DNA of 9,540 nt from Helicobacter sp. (lineage in GTDB: Bacteria; Campylobacterota; Campylobacteria; Campylobacterales; Helicobacteraceae). Location of the stretch: the NCBI RefSeq assembly GCF_022511165.1, contig NZ_JAFLSB010000055.1:1-9540 (forward strand). The letters are read 5' to 3'. Below are positions 1 through 6,844 of the stretch, one piece after another. A model generated the notes under the pieces. That model worked only from the letters and a program-made list of their open reading frames with translations. It made no database searches and was not told where the DNA came from. A program made the translations under genes and the position numbers. How positions within the stretch are numbered: position 1 is the stretch's first letter; each line of letters opens with the position of its first letter.

Positions 1-73
1 TAGCTTCACATTAGAGCTTAAACTTATATCAAAAACAAGAGTCAAAAAATAGACTATTACAAGTAAGTTGAGA

Positions 74-87
74 AGATTCTAGAATCT
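74..87. repeat. 14-bp perfect palindrome
   Basis: AGATTCTAGAATCT reads identically on both strands, with all seven base pairs matching around the centre between 80 and 81. It combines two copies of the GAWTC word that is unusually common across the window. It could be a protein-binding site or a chance product of that word bias. There is no T-run after it, so it is not a good terminator. Confidence 0.6.
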
Positions 88-167
88 CCCTTAAGTTTTA
101 AAAAATAAAATACTAATCTATACTTATAAATCTAAGCTCTCCTTAATCCCCTGCAAAAAGAAATAAA

Positions 168-272
168 GAATCTAAAACCTTTAATAATAAAAATCTATTC
201 TAGGAATCTAAAAAGTTTGATGAGAAAACTAAAAATTTTAAAAAAACAAAAATTCCAAGCAAGAATCTAAAA
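168..272 (+). repeat. three direct copies of GAATCTAAAA
   Basis: The 10-mer GAATCTAAAA occurs at 168-177, 204-213 and 263-272, always in the same orientation. The core AATCTA also occurs at 115-120, 129-134 and 192-197. Spacing is irregular (36 and 59 bp between starts), so this is not a tandem repeat or CRISPR. The same 10-mer occurs once more inside porD (4452-4461), so part of the signal reflects a common word in this genome. Confidence 0.5.
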
Positions 273-359
273 TATAAAAAAACAAGAAACTGCAATTAAG
301 TAAAATAAAGATTCTACAATCAATCCCACTTAAGCTACCTAAACCCCCTATGCTAAGCT

Positions 360-1799
360 TTAGCAGCTATAAGTTGTAAGAAACTCAAAGGGGTGAGGGC
401 GCGCCTCCCAAGGCCAAATCTCTGTTTCAAATTTATAAGCTTTATAGGTTTGGATAAACTCCTCGCTAAATACCCCACCTTCTTTCAAATATGCTTTATC
501 TGCTAGCATTTCCTCAATGGCGTGGCGCAAGGTATGTGGAAGCTGCTTGATGCCCTTTTCGCGAATCTCATCAAGAGTAAGCTCAAAGAGATTAATCTCC
601 ATAGGCTCGCCCGGGTGAGTTTTGTTTTTGATTCCATCAAGTCCTGCAAGTAATAAACTTGCAAAGGCAAGATAGGGATTTGCTGAACTATCGGGGAATC
701 TAAACTCCATTCGCTTTGCTTTTTCGCCACTATTGTATGGGATTCTAATACTTGCGGAGCGATTTTGCGCAGAGTAGGTAAGAATACTTGGGGCTTCAAA
801 TCCGGGAATGAGACGTTTATATGAATTTGTGCTAGGATTTGTGAAAGCCGCTAAGGCTCTGGCGTGTTTAAGCACACCGCCTAAGAAATGCAAAGCCATT
901 TGGCTTAAGCCTTGATAATCATTACCTGCAAAGAGATTATGCCCATCTTTCCAAATACTGATATGCACGTGCATACCGCTACCATTATCGCCATAAAGTG
1001 GCTTTGGCATAAAGGTTGCGGTTTTGCCATTAAGATGAGCTACCATTTTTACAACATATTTGAGCTTTTGCACATTGTCCGCACTCTCAAGCATATCACC
1101 AAATCTCACGCCAATTTCATTTTGCCCTTGTGCAACTTCGTGATGAAGCACAAAAGTCTCTAGCCCCACTTGATTAAGCACTTTGACGATTTCAGCGCGT
1201 AAATCCACCATAGAATCCACAGGAGCCACAGGGAAATACCCGCCTTTTGTGCCCGGACGATGCCCCATATTGACGCCACCTTCAAATTCACGCGCACGAT
1301 TCCATTCTCCCTCTTCAGAATCAATTTCATAATATTGACAATTCACAGAATCTTTAATCTTAATCGAATCAAAAATGAAAAACTCATTTTCTGAACCATA
1401 ATATACCACATCGCCAATACCGGTTTCTTTGAGATGTTTCATTGCGCGTTTGACAATAGAGCGAGGGCATTTCTCATAAGGAGCATTTTTATAAATATCC
1501 CAAATATCGCAAAATACCACAGCAGTCGTATCAGCAGTAAAAGGGTCAATAAAATAGCGCACAGGATCAGGGATAAGCATCATATCAGATTTATTAACAG
1601 GCTGCCACGCGGGGATAGAGCAACCATCAAAGGGTATGCCCTCAAAGCTCTCCTCATTAATTGCATTGCGAGAAAAGCTCAAATGATGCCATATACCTTT
1701 AATATCAGTAAATCGAAAATCAATAAATTCCACTTCATTTTCATCACAAAATGCAAAAAACTCACTCACCGCTTTTTTATCTATATTCACTCTACTCAT
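360..1799 (-). CDS. glnA: glutamine synthetase, type I (GSI-beta-like)
   Basis: GlnA makes glutamine from glutamate, ammonia and ATP in the cytoplasm, the main entry point for ammonia nitrogen. At 479 aa it is close to the usual GSI length. Family motifs occur in order: DGCSIPAW around 58-65 (family form DGSSI), the metal-binding ENEFFIFD at 137-144, the glycine-rich GGVNMGHRPGTKGGYFPV segment near 174-191 typical of the beta type, NGSGMHVH at 272-279, NRSASIRIP at 346-354 and EFRFPDSSANPYLA at 365-378. The start ATG is preceded by AAGGAG in the TAAGGAGCATTT context, and an extended -10 lies about 45 bp upstream. The site that is Tyr397 in E. coli (NLY) reads NLF here, with Phe405, so control by GlnE adenylylation is unlikely. 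It appears monocistronic and lies downstream of the broken lipoprotein gene on the same strand. Confidence 0.97.
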   Translation of the reverse strand: MSRVNIDKKAVSEFFAFCDENEVEFIDFRFTDIKGIWHHLSFSRNAINEESFEGIPFDGCSIPAWQPVNKSDMMLIPDPVRYFIDPFTADTTAVVFCDIWDIYKNAPYEKCPRSIVKRAMKHLKETGIGDVVYYGSENEFFIFDSIKIKDSVNCQYYEIDSEEGEWNRAREFEGGVNMGHRPGTKGGYFPVAPVDSMVDLRAEIVKVLNQVGLETFVLHHEVAQGQNEIGVRFGDMLESADNVQKLKYVVKMVAHLNGKTATFMPKPLYGDNGSGMHVHISIWKDGHNLFAGNDYQGLSQMALHFLGGVLKHARALAAFTNPSTNSYKRLIPGFEAPSILTYSAQNRSASIRIPYNSGEKAKRMEFRFPDSSANPYLAFASLLLAGLDGIKNKTHPGEPMEINLFELTLDEIREKGIKQLPHTLRHAIEEMLADKAYLKEGGVFSEEFIQTYKAYKFETEIWPWEARPHPFEFLTTYSC

Positions 1800-1845
1800 A
1801 AATGCTCCTTAGTCGCTTTTGCTTCTTAAAAATCATAATGCACGG

Positions 1846-1854
1846 ATTATAGCA
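1846..1854 (-). promoter_or_regulatory. extended -10 promoter of glnA
   Basis: On the minus strand this reads TGCTATAAT, a perfect TATAAT with the extended-10 TGN in front. It lies 46 bp upstream of the glnA ATG, predicting a leader of about 40 nt. No clear -35 is visible, which is normal for Helicobacter and Campylobacter sigma-70 promoters. I see no recognisable regulator site around it. Confidence 0.75.
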
Positions 1855-1939
1855 TAAGTGAATACTGCTTTAACAAATATCAAGCTTTTAGGCATAAATT
1901 TAGCCCTATCTTTTTGAGGGATTCTAAATTATAGTATTT

Positions 1940-2240
1940 TTAAGGATTGGTGTTATGGCTGTTTTCCTTGCGATAGTTAAGCTCATCTCTTGCTCTGCAA
2001 CTTGTTGTTTTGGCAAGAATGCGCAAGGCTTCATCGCTTAGATTTTTGTATTCATCGTGTTGGTCTATGATACAAGGCTTGTATTTGGGCGCATCACAAG
2101 CAAAATTTGTTTGAAAGATTCTATCATTGCGCCTTTTTGGGAGTATCGGGCTTGTTTAAATCTGTGTGTTGTGTAGTTTTTATCTCATCGTTGCAGCCCA
2201 CAAGGCATAAGGCGCGAAGCAAATATATGCAGATTTTCAT
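1940..2240 (-). pseudogene. small lipoprotein gene, apparently split by a +1 frameshift
   Basis: The minus strand from 2240 opens with ATG and a lipoprotein signal peptide, MKICIYLLRALCLVGC, whose LVGC is a good lipobox (Cys16 lipidated). This frame stops with TGA at 2124-2126 after 38 codons. From about 2140 the +1 frame is open for 66 codons to a TAA at 1940-1942. It encodes a protein-like, charged segment with Cys in FACDAPKYKPC and TTSCRARDE. That second frame has no ATG and is closed by a TAA just upstream (about 2157-2159), so it cannot easily be translated alone. The overlap contains CCC followed by five A; one extra A there would explain the break. Repaired, the protein would be about 99 aa, exported and anchored to a membrane. 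It starts 13 bp after the trpS stop, with only a weak ribosome site, and is probably co-transcribed with trpS. I do not recognise the family. The Arg within the hydrophobic stretch is slightly unusual. A sequencing error, real decay or phase variation could all produce this. Confidence 0.6.
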
Positions 2241-2253
2241 AGGATTCTTAATT

Positions 2254-3246
2254 CTAAATAAGTCCTAGCAATGCCTTTGCTTTTTCGTAGGTATTTTTAG
2301 CAATAGGGCGCACCGCCTCCGCACTTTTTGTAAGCATTGATTGAATATAGGTTTTATCATTGCAAAGCGTGGCATAGGTTTGCTGGATAGGGCGCAAAGA
2401 TTCTATAATGACTTCTGCAAGAGCAGTTTTTAAATGCCCATAACCTTTGCCTACAAATTCAGATTCAATGCTCTCTCGGCTTTTTTGTGTCAAAACCTCA
2501 TAGATACAAAGCAGATTATATAGCCCTGCACGATTTTCATCAAAGACAATATCGCTTTGAGAATCTGTAACTGCTTTTTTGCATTTGCGCCTAATCACTT
2601 CGGGACTATCAAGCAAAAAAATCGCGTGATTTTCGCCTTTAGCGGATTTGCTCATTTTATTTTGGGGATCATCTAAGCCCATTACGCGCGCATTGGTTTT
2701 GGCTATCATTGGTTCAGGAATGCTAAAACACTGCCCATAATCTCTATTAAAGCGCATTGCTACATCGCGTGTAAGCTCTAAATGCTGCTTTTGATCCTCT
2801 CCTACAGGCACAAGATCACTTTGATAGAGCAAAATATCTGCTGCCATAAGTGCAGGATAGTTAAACAAGCCGACATTAATATTTTTTGGATTCTTGCCTG
2901 ATTTGTCTTTAAATTGTGTCATACGACTCATATCGCCCATAGGAATATGGCAATCTAAAATCCACGCAAGGGCTGCGTGTTCATCGATTTGACTTTGAAT
3001 AAAAAGATGTGATTTTGTGGTATCAATCCCACACGCAAGGAGAATCCTCGCAAGCTCATAAGTTTTTTCCATAAGTTCTTGTGGATTTTGTCGCGTTGTG
3101 ATAGCGTGGGAATTGGCTATGCAAAAGATATTTTCATATTGATCTTGTGAATGAACCCAATGCCTTACTGCACCCAAATAATTGCCCAAATGGATATTGC
3201 CTGTGGGTTGGATTCCTGAAAAAACGCGTTTTTTGTTGATGCTCAT
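2254..3246 (-). CDS. trpS: tryptophanyl-tRNA synthetase
   Basis: TrpS is the class Ic aminoacyl-tRNA synthetase that charges tRNA-Trp with tryptophan using ATP. Starting from the chosen ATG it has 330 aa, the normal bacterial length. It opens with SINKKRVFSGIQPTG followed by the HIGH-type signature HLGN at 19-22. GDMSRMTQFKDKS lies near 104-116, and the ATP-binding loop KMSKS at 197-201. The frame is open further, to a TTG at 3279, but that codon sits where transcription should begin given the TATAAT at 3286-3291, and the extra residues look unlike the family. Two adjacent ATGs (3249 and 3246) follow AAAGGA; the second has the better spacing. The split lipoprotein gene follows after 13 bp, and the por operon is transcribed divergently upstream. 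Confidence 0.96.
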   Translation of the reverse strand: MSINKKRVFSGIQPTGNIHLGNYLGAVRHWVHSQDQYENIFCIANSHAITTRQNPQELMEKTYELARILLACGIDTTKSHLFIQSQIDEHAALAWILDCHIPMGDMSRMTQFKDKSGKNPKNINVGLFNYPALMAADILLYQSDLVPVGEDQKQHLELTRDVAMRFNRDYGQCFSIPEPMIAKTNARVMGLDDPQNKMSKSAKGENHAIFLLDSPEVIRRKCKKAVTDSQSDIVFDENRAGLYNLLCIYEVLTQKSRESIESEFVGKGYGHLKTALAEVIIESLRPIQQTYATLCNDKTYIQSMLTKSAEAVRPIAKNTYEKAKALLGLI

Positions 3247-3285
3247 CATTGTCCTTTTGTGATGTTGTTCTAAAAACAAAGGAGT

Positions 3286-3291
3286 ATTATA
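3286..3291 (-). promoter_or_regulatory. -10 element of the trpS promoter
   Basis: The minus strand reads TATAAT here, 39-45 bp upstream of the trpS ATG. Transcription would start near 3279, giving a leader of roughly 30 nt. This supports the ATG at 3246 rather than the TTG at 3279. No T-box or other long leader structure fits into such a short leader. Confidence 0.65.
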
Positions 3292-3295
3292 CGAT

Positions 3296-3364
3296 TTTTT
3301 GGCTTAAGTTTAAGGCATTATTGCCTTTGAGAGAGCGTTCTATAAATGCACAAAAAGCCAAAAA
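3296..3364. repeat. gapped 10-bp inverted repeat in the trpS/porC divergent region
   Basis: TTTTTGGCTT at 3296-3305 is matched exactly by its reverse complement AAGCCAAAAA at 3355-3364, with 49 bp between them. A small hairpin, AAGGCA/TGCCTT (3312-3317 with 3322-3327), lies inside the gap. The left arm begins 5 bp upstream of the trpS -10. It may be a paired operator or an mRNA hairpin, or chance in AT-rich DNA. Confidence 0.4.
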
Positions 3365-3456
3365 TATCTCTATAAAAATGTATAGAATCTTCTCTTTTTA
3401 GAAAGTTGTTTTTAACAAATTGTTTCAAAATGATACGAGTATAAGCAAAGTTTGAT

Positions 3457-3462
3457 TAAAAT
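3457..3462 (+). promoter_or_regulatory. probable -10 element of the porCDAB promoter
   Basis: TAAAAT sits in the context TTTGATTAAAATCC, which resembles the GATAGAATC context before rpoD and rpsO in this window. It predicts a leader of about 26 nt to the porC ATG. TATAAG at 3440-3445 is a rival -10 that would give a leader of about 43 nt. No -35 is evident for either. Confidence 0.45.
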
Positions 3463-3494
3463 CCTTGCCAAAATCAACAAGGTAAGGAGATACA

Positions 3495-4055
3495 ATGCTT
3501 GAGATACGATGGCATTCCCGTGCTGGGCAAGGCGCAGTAACAGGCGCAAAAGGTCTAGCCGATGTGATTGCAGGGACGGGCAAAGAAGTTCAAGCCTTTG
3601 CGTTTTATGGTTCGGCAAAGAGGGGTGCGTCAATGACAGCCTATAATAGAATAGATTCTGAACCTATTCTTAACCACGAAAAATTTATGAATCCAGATTA
3701 TATTTTGGTGATTGATCCGGGACTTGTTTTTATTACCAATATTTGCTTGTATGACAAACCATCGACAAAATACATCATTACCACGCGTTTAAGCAAAGAA
3801 GAGTTGATTGAAAAAAAGCCAGAATTGGCAAACAAAGAGATATACACGCTTGATTGTATTCAAATTTCTATTGATGCGCTTGGCAAGTCTATTCCTAATG
3901 CGCCTATGCTTGGGGCATTGATGAAAGTATCAGGAATGCTTGAGATTGATTTCTTTTTGGAAGCTTTCTCTAAAGTGCTTGGCAAAAAGCTCCCTCCACA
4001 AGTGATTGAGGCAAATAAAGTTGCCATAAGACGAGCTTATGAAGAAGTCAAATGA
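3495..4055 (+). CDS. porC: pyruvate:flavodoxin/ferredoxin oxidoreductase, gamma subunit
   Basis: This is the gamma subunit (also called PorG) of the four-subunit enzyme that decarboxylates pyruvate to acetyl-CoA and CO2, passing electrons to a small carrier; in H. pylori that carrier is flavodoxin FldA. The protein has 186 aa, the usual gamma length. The family pattern is clear: WHSRAGQGAVTGAKGLA near 6-22 (the RxGQG motif), then FYGSAKRGASMTAYNRI at 37-53, a segment that contacts the other subunits in related enzymes. It has no cysteine cluster, as expected for this subunit. The start follows AAGGAG at 3484-3489 with good spacing. It leads the operon, with porD starting 15 bp after its stop. 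The related 2-oxoglutarate enzyme (OorC) is the main alternative, but the gene order and the PorA partner favour pyruvate. Confidence 0.93.
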   Translation: MLEIRWHSRAGQGAVTGAKGLADVIAGTGKEVQAFAFYGSAKRGASMTAYNRIDSEPILNHEKFMNPDYILVIDPGLVFITNICLYDKPSTKYIITTRLSKEELIEKKPELANKEIYTLDCIQISIDALGKSIPNAPMLGALMKVSGMLEIDFFLEAFSKVLGKKLPPQVIEANKVAIRRAYEEVK

Positions 4056-4070
4056 GGCAAAGGAGAGGTA

Positions 4071-4481
4071 ATGGAAAAACTAAAAGATTGGGACGAATTT
4101 GAAATTGGCTCTGTGTTGTTTCCTTTTAAAAAAGGCGTAGATGGCGCAAGGGAGCTATATAAGAGTGTAAGAACATATAGCGGTGATAGCTCTTTTAGTG
4201 ATAGTGTAGCGCATTGGCGCGTGGAAAAGCCTGTGCATAATAGTGAAATTTGTATTAATTGCTTTAATTGTTGGGTATTTTGTCCTGATGCGGCGATTCT
4301 TACCCAAGATGAAAAACTTGCAGGTGTGGATTATGTGCATTGTAAGGGTTGCGGGGTATGTGTGAGTGTATGCCCCACAAATCCCAAATCATTGCTTATG
4401 TTTAGCGACCATAAGGATAATGCAGAGGCACTCAAGGAATGGCCAAGTAAAGAATCTAAAAAGTCGCAAAATAACGCATAA
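4071..4481 (+). CDS. porD: pyruvate:flavodoxin/ferredoxin oxidoreductase, delta subunit (2x[4Fe-4S])
   Basis: The delta subunit is the ferredoxin-like part of the pyruvate oxidoreductase and carries electrons from the catalytic cluster outward. It has 136 aa, with two classical 4Fe-4S motifs: CINCFNCWVFCP (Cys 61, 64, 67, 71) and CKGCGVCVSVCP (Cys 91, 94, 97, 101). By the normal pattern the fourth Cys of each motif helps bind the opposite cluster. The N-terminal 55 or so residues precede the ferredoxin fold, with FPFKKGVDGA near 17-26. The C-terminal tail from about 112 is charged and looks unstructured. The start ATG has AGGAG six bases upstream, and porA starts 12 bp after the stop. Confidence 0.94.
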   Translation: MEKLKDWDEFEIGSVLFPFKKGVDGARELYKSVRTYSGDSSFSDSVAHWRVEKPVHNSEICINCFNCWVFCPDAAILTQDEKLAGVDYVHCKGCGVCVSVCPTNPKSLLMFSDHKDNAEALKEWPSKESKKSQNNA

Positions 4482-4493
4482 GAGGAGGAGAGA

Positions 4494-5714
4494 ATGGCTA
4501 AAGTAATGGAACTTAGAGACATTGAAGTATGGGACGGCAATACAGCAGCCTCTCAAGCTCTTCGTCAAGCGCAAATTGATGTTGTAGCTGCTTATCCTAT
4601 CACGCCCTCAACGCCCATAGTGCAAAATTATGGAGGTTTTGTGAGCAATGGCTATATTGATGGTGAATTTGTAATGGTAGAATCCGAGCACGCTGCTATG
4701 AGTGCGTGTGTAGGTGCAGCAGCAGCTGGAGGGCGTGTGGCTACGGCGACAAGCTCACAAGGTTTTGCACTGATGGTAGAGGTGCTGTATCAGGCTTCTG
4801 GTATGCGTTTGCCTATTGTTTTGAATCTTGTCAATCGCGCTCTTGCAGCACCGCTTAATGTCAATGGCGATCATTCTGATATGTATTTAAGCCGCGATAC
4901 AGGTTGGATCAATCTCTGCACCTATAATCCTCAAGAAGTCTATGATTTTAATCTAATGGCGTTTAAAATCGCTGAAGATAAACGTGTGAGAGTGCCTGTG
5001 ATTATTAATCAAGATGGTTTTATTTGCTCTCACACTGCTCAATCTGTCCGTCCATTTACTGATGAGGTGGCATATCGATTTATTGGGGATTATATACCTC
5101 ATAATCCTATGCTTAATTTTTCTAATCCTATAACCTATGGGGCGCAAACAGAGGAAGATTGGCATTTTGAGCATAAATCGCAACTCCATAAGGGCATTAT
5201 GGATTCAGCACTTGTGATAGAAGAGGTATTTGCCTCTTTTGCAAAGCTTTCAGGGCGGACATATAAGCTTGTAGAAACTTATGATATAGAAGATGCGGAA
5301 GTGGCTATTGTCGCGCTTGGCACAAGTGTAGAATCTGCTCGTGTAGCGGCAAAAAAAGTGCGCAAAGAAAAAGGTATTAAAGCAGGGGTAATTTCTGTGC
5401 GCACTCTGCGCCCATTCCCCTTTAAGCATATAGTGGCAGCAATAGAGAATCTTAAGGCAATAGCTTGTCTTGATAGAAGTCTTCCGGGTGGAGCTATGGG
5501 TATGCTTTTTAATGAGTTTTCAGCAGCCGCGCTTGCCTCAAGTGCGCGCCCTATAATGTCAAATTATATCTATGGACTTGGCGGACGTGATTTAACACAG
5601 GCGCATTTAGAGAGTATTTTTGTCGAGCTTAGCGCGAATGCAAAGGCAAATAAACTTACACATCCGCTTCAGCAAATGTTAGGACTTCGCGGACCTAAAA
5701 TGAGCTTTTTTTAA
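4494..5714 (+). CDS. porA: pyruvate:flavodoxin/ferredoxin oxidoreductase, alpha subunit
   Basis: The alpha subunit forms, with beta, the thiamine-pyrophosphate active site that cleaves pyruvate. At 406 aa it matches the usual length. The N-terminal half has the hallmark YPITPSTP at 34-41, the ESEHAAMSACVGAAAAGGR stretch at 63-81 including the conserved Glu64 region of the pyrimidine-binding domain, SSQGFALM at 87-94 and DHSDMYLSRDTGW at 126-138. The C-terminal third (roughly 265-390) is the transketolase-C-like domain, with VAIVALGTS, ISVRTLRPFP and DRSLPGGAMG visible. A GGAGGAG ribosome site precedes the ATG, and porB follows after 10 bp. Pyruvate specificity is inferred from operon order and similarity in motif to H. 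pylori PorA, not proven from single residues. Confidence 0.95.
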   Translation: MAKVMELRDIEVWDGNTAASQALRQAQIDVVAAYPITPSTPIVQNYGGFVSNGYIDGEFVMVESEHAAMSACVGAAAAGGRVATATSSQGFALMVEVLYQASGMRLPIVLNLVNRALAAPLNVNGDHSDMYLSRDTGWINLCTYNPQEVYDFNLMAFKIAEDKRVRVPVIINQDGFICSHTAQSVRPFTDEVAYRFIGDYIPHNPMLNFSNPITYGAQTEEDWHFEHKSQLHKGIMDSALVIEEVFASFAKLSGRTYKLVETYDIEDAEVAIVALGTSVESARVAAKKVRKEKGIKAGVISVRTLRPFPFKHIVAAIENLKAIACLDRSLPGGAMGMLFNEFSAAALASSARPIMSNYIYGLGGRDLTQAHLESIFVELSANAKANKLTHPLQQMLGLRGPKMSFF

Positions 5715-5724
5715 GGAGAATAAG

Positions 5725-6672
5725 ATGGTAAAAGAAGTAAAAAATCTTAAAGAATTTCAAAAATCATCAAAAAAATTTGAAGGCGCACATTTACTCTGCC
5801 CGGGTTGCGCTCACGGAATGATTGTGCGTGAGGTGTTAAATGCGGTTGATGGACCTGTTATTTTGGGGAATTCTACGGGCTGCCTTGAGGTTTCAAGTGC
5901 GGTATATCCGCATACAAGTTGGGATGTGCCTTGGATTCACATTGGTTTTGAAAATGGCTCTACTGCGGTTGCTGGAGCAGAGGCAATGTATAAAGCTCTC
6001 GCGCGTAAGGGACGATACACAGGTGAGCGTCCTAAGTTTATCGCTTTTGGTGGCGATGGCTCAACTTATGATATTGGGTTTCAATGGTTGAGTGGTTGCT
6101 TTGAGCGAGGACACGATATTACTTATATCTGCCTTGATAATGAGGTGTATGCAAATACAGGGGGGCAAAGGAGCGGTTCTACGCCACTTGGCTCAAGTAC
6201 TTCGACTACTCCTGCTGGGAGTATGAGCTATGGCAAAAAAGAGCGAAAAAAAGATTTGCTTTTTATTATGGCAGCTCATCACGCACCCTATGTTGCGCAA
6301 GTTGCACCTAATAAATGGAAAGATATGAATAAGAAAATTAAGCGCGCTGTTGATACAGAGGGACCGACATTTATTAACGCAATGAGTGCTTGCACCACAG
6401 AATGGCGTTTTGAATCTCATAAAACCATCGAGGTGAGTGATTTGGCGGTGGATTCTCTTGTGTTTCCATTGTTTGAGATTATTAATGGCTGGGAGGTGCA
6501 TATTACTTATCGTCCGCGGAATGTTGTGCCTGTGCGTGATTATTTGGGTGCGCAAGGGCGATTTAAGCATCTTTTTAAACCTGAAAATGAGCATATTATT
6601 AAGCAATTTCAAAAAGATGTAGAATCTCGCTGGGAATATCTCCAAAAAAGAGAAGAATTAAGCGCAAAATAG
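5725..6672 (+). CDS. porB: pyruvate:flavodoxin/ferredoxin oxidoreductase, beta subunit (TPP and [4Fe-4S])
   Basis: The beta subunit binds thiamine pyrophosphate and the 4Fe-4S cluster nearest the active site. The protein has 315 aa, normal for the family. Cluster ligands are CPGC (Cys25, Cys28), Cys53 in STGCLEV and Cys223 in SACTTEW. The 24-residue gap from Cys28 to Cys53 equals that between the matching ligands in the Desulfovibrio africanus enzyme. The TPP pyrophosphate/magnesium motif runs from GDGS at 110-113 to LDNEVYANTGGQRSGSTP at 137-154. The ribosome site AAGGAG overlaps the porA stop codon, so translation is probably coupled. The last codons and the TAG stop lie inside a predicted hairpin (6662-6682) that may end the operon. 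Confidence 0.95.
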   Translation: MVKEVKNLKEFQKSSKKFEGAHLLCPGCAHGMIVREVLNAVDGPVILGNSTGCLEVSSAVYPHTSWDVPWIHIGFENGSTAVAGAEAMYKALARKGRYTGERPKFIAFGGDGSTYDIGFQWLSGCFERGHDITYICLDNEVYANTGGQRSGSTPLGSSTSTTPAGSMSYGKKERKKDLLFIMAAHHAPYVAQVAPNKWKDMNKKIKRAVDTEGPTFINAMSACTTEWRFESHKTIEVSDLAVDSLVFPLFEIINGWEVHITYRPRNVVPVRDYLGAQGRFKHLFKPENEHIIKQFQKDVESRWEYLQKREELSAK

Positions 6673-6682
6673 ATTTTTGCGC
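6662..6682 (+). terminator. possible terminator hairpin overlapping the porB stop
   Basis: GCGCAAAA at 6662-6669 pairs perfectly with TTTTGCGC at 6675-6682 around a 5-nt loop that contains part of the TAG stop. The stem is 8 bp with a GCGC base. It is followed by CCTTTGCCCTT rather than a clean U-run, so it may only slow transcription or protect the 3' end of the por message. Confidence 0.4.
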
Positions 6683-6799
6683 CTTTGCCCTTAATGTAGA
6701 GGGGGCTTTAATGGGGAGTATTTATTTTCTCTCTTTTTTCATAGTTTAAGACATAAGAATGAAAAAAATGATGTTAATCAAAATGTATTCAAAGTAAGA

Positions 6800-6805
6800 T
6801 AGAAT
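6800..6805 (+). promoter_or_regulatory. probable -10 element of the rpoD promoter
   Basis: TAGAAT in the context GTAAGATAGAATCACC lies 40 bp upstream of the rpoD ATG, predicting a start near 6812 and a leader of about 33 nt. The same GATAGAATC block precedes rpsO. No -35 hexamer is apparent. This suggests that rpoD can be transcribed independently of the por operon. Confidence 0.5.
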
Positions 6806-6844
6806 CACCGATTTTACTATCCCACATTACTGCTAAAGGATATT

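Larger units (their letters stand above)
1..359. other. A-rich intergenic region without a recognisable gene
   Basis: No open reading frame of useful length is visible on either strand in these 359 bases, which lie downstream of glnA and reach the window edge. The plus strand is strongly A-rich, with several runs of five to seven A. It holds a 14-bp perfect palindrome (74-87), three copies of a 10-mer (168-272) and several further AATCTA words. I found no convincing GC-rich hairpin plus T-run to end glnA transcription and no tRNA-like fold. It could be the 3' untranslated region of glnA, a decayed gene or plain spacer; the sequence does not decide. Confidence 0.7.

Noticed and set aside
1928..1933. 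A second minus-strand TATAAT that could be a distal glnA promoter
   Set aside because: It lies about 130 bp from the start in AT-rich DNA just after the broken lipoprotein gene, and a better extended -10 exists at 1846-1854.
2154..2160. T TTA AAC on the minus strand, a classic -1 slippery heptamer in the zero frame of the split lipoprotein gene
   Set aside because: A -1 shift here leads into a frame that stops after about 30 codons (TAG near 2065) and not into the protein-like frame, which needs +1. No stimulating structure is evident.
3247..3279. N-terminal extension of trpS from a TTG at 3279
   Set aside because: The TTG lies at the predicted transcription start, and AAAGGA followed by the ATG pair at 3249/3246 gives a normal TrpS length.
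6687..6706. GCCC/GGGC pairing downstream of porB
   Set aside because: Only four firm base pairs with a long loop and no T-run.
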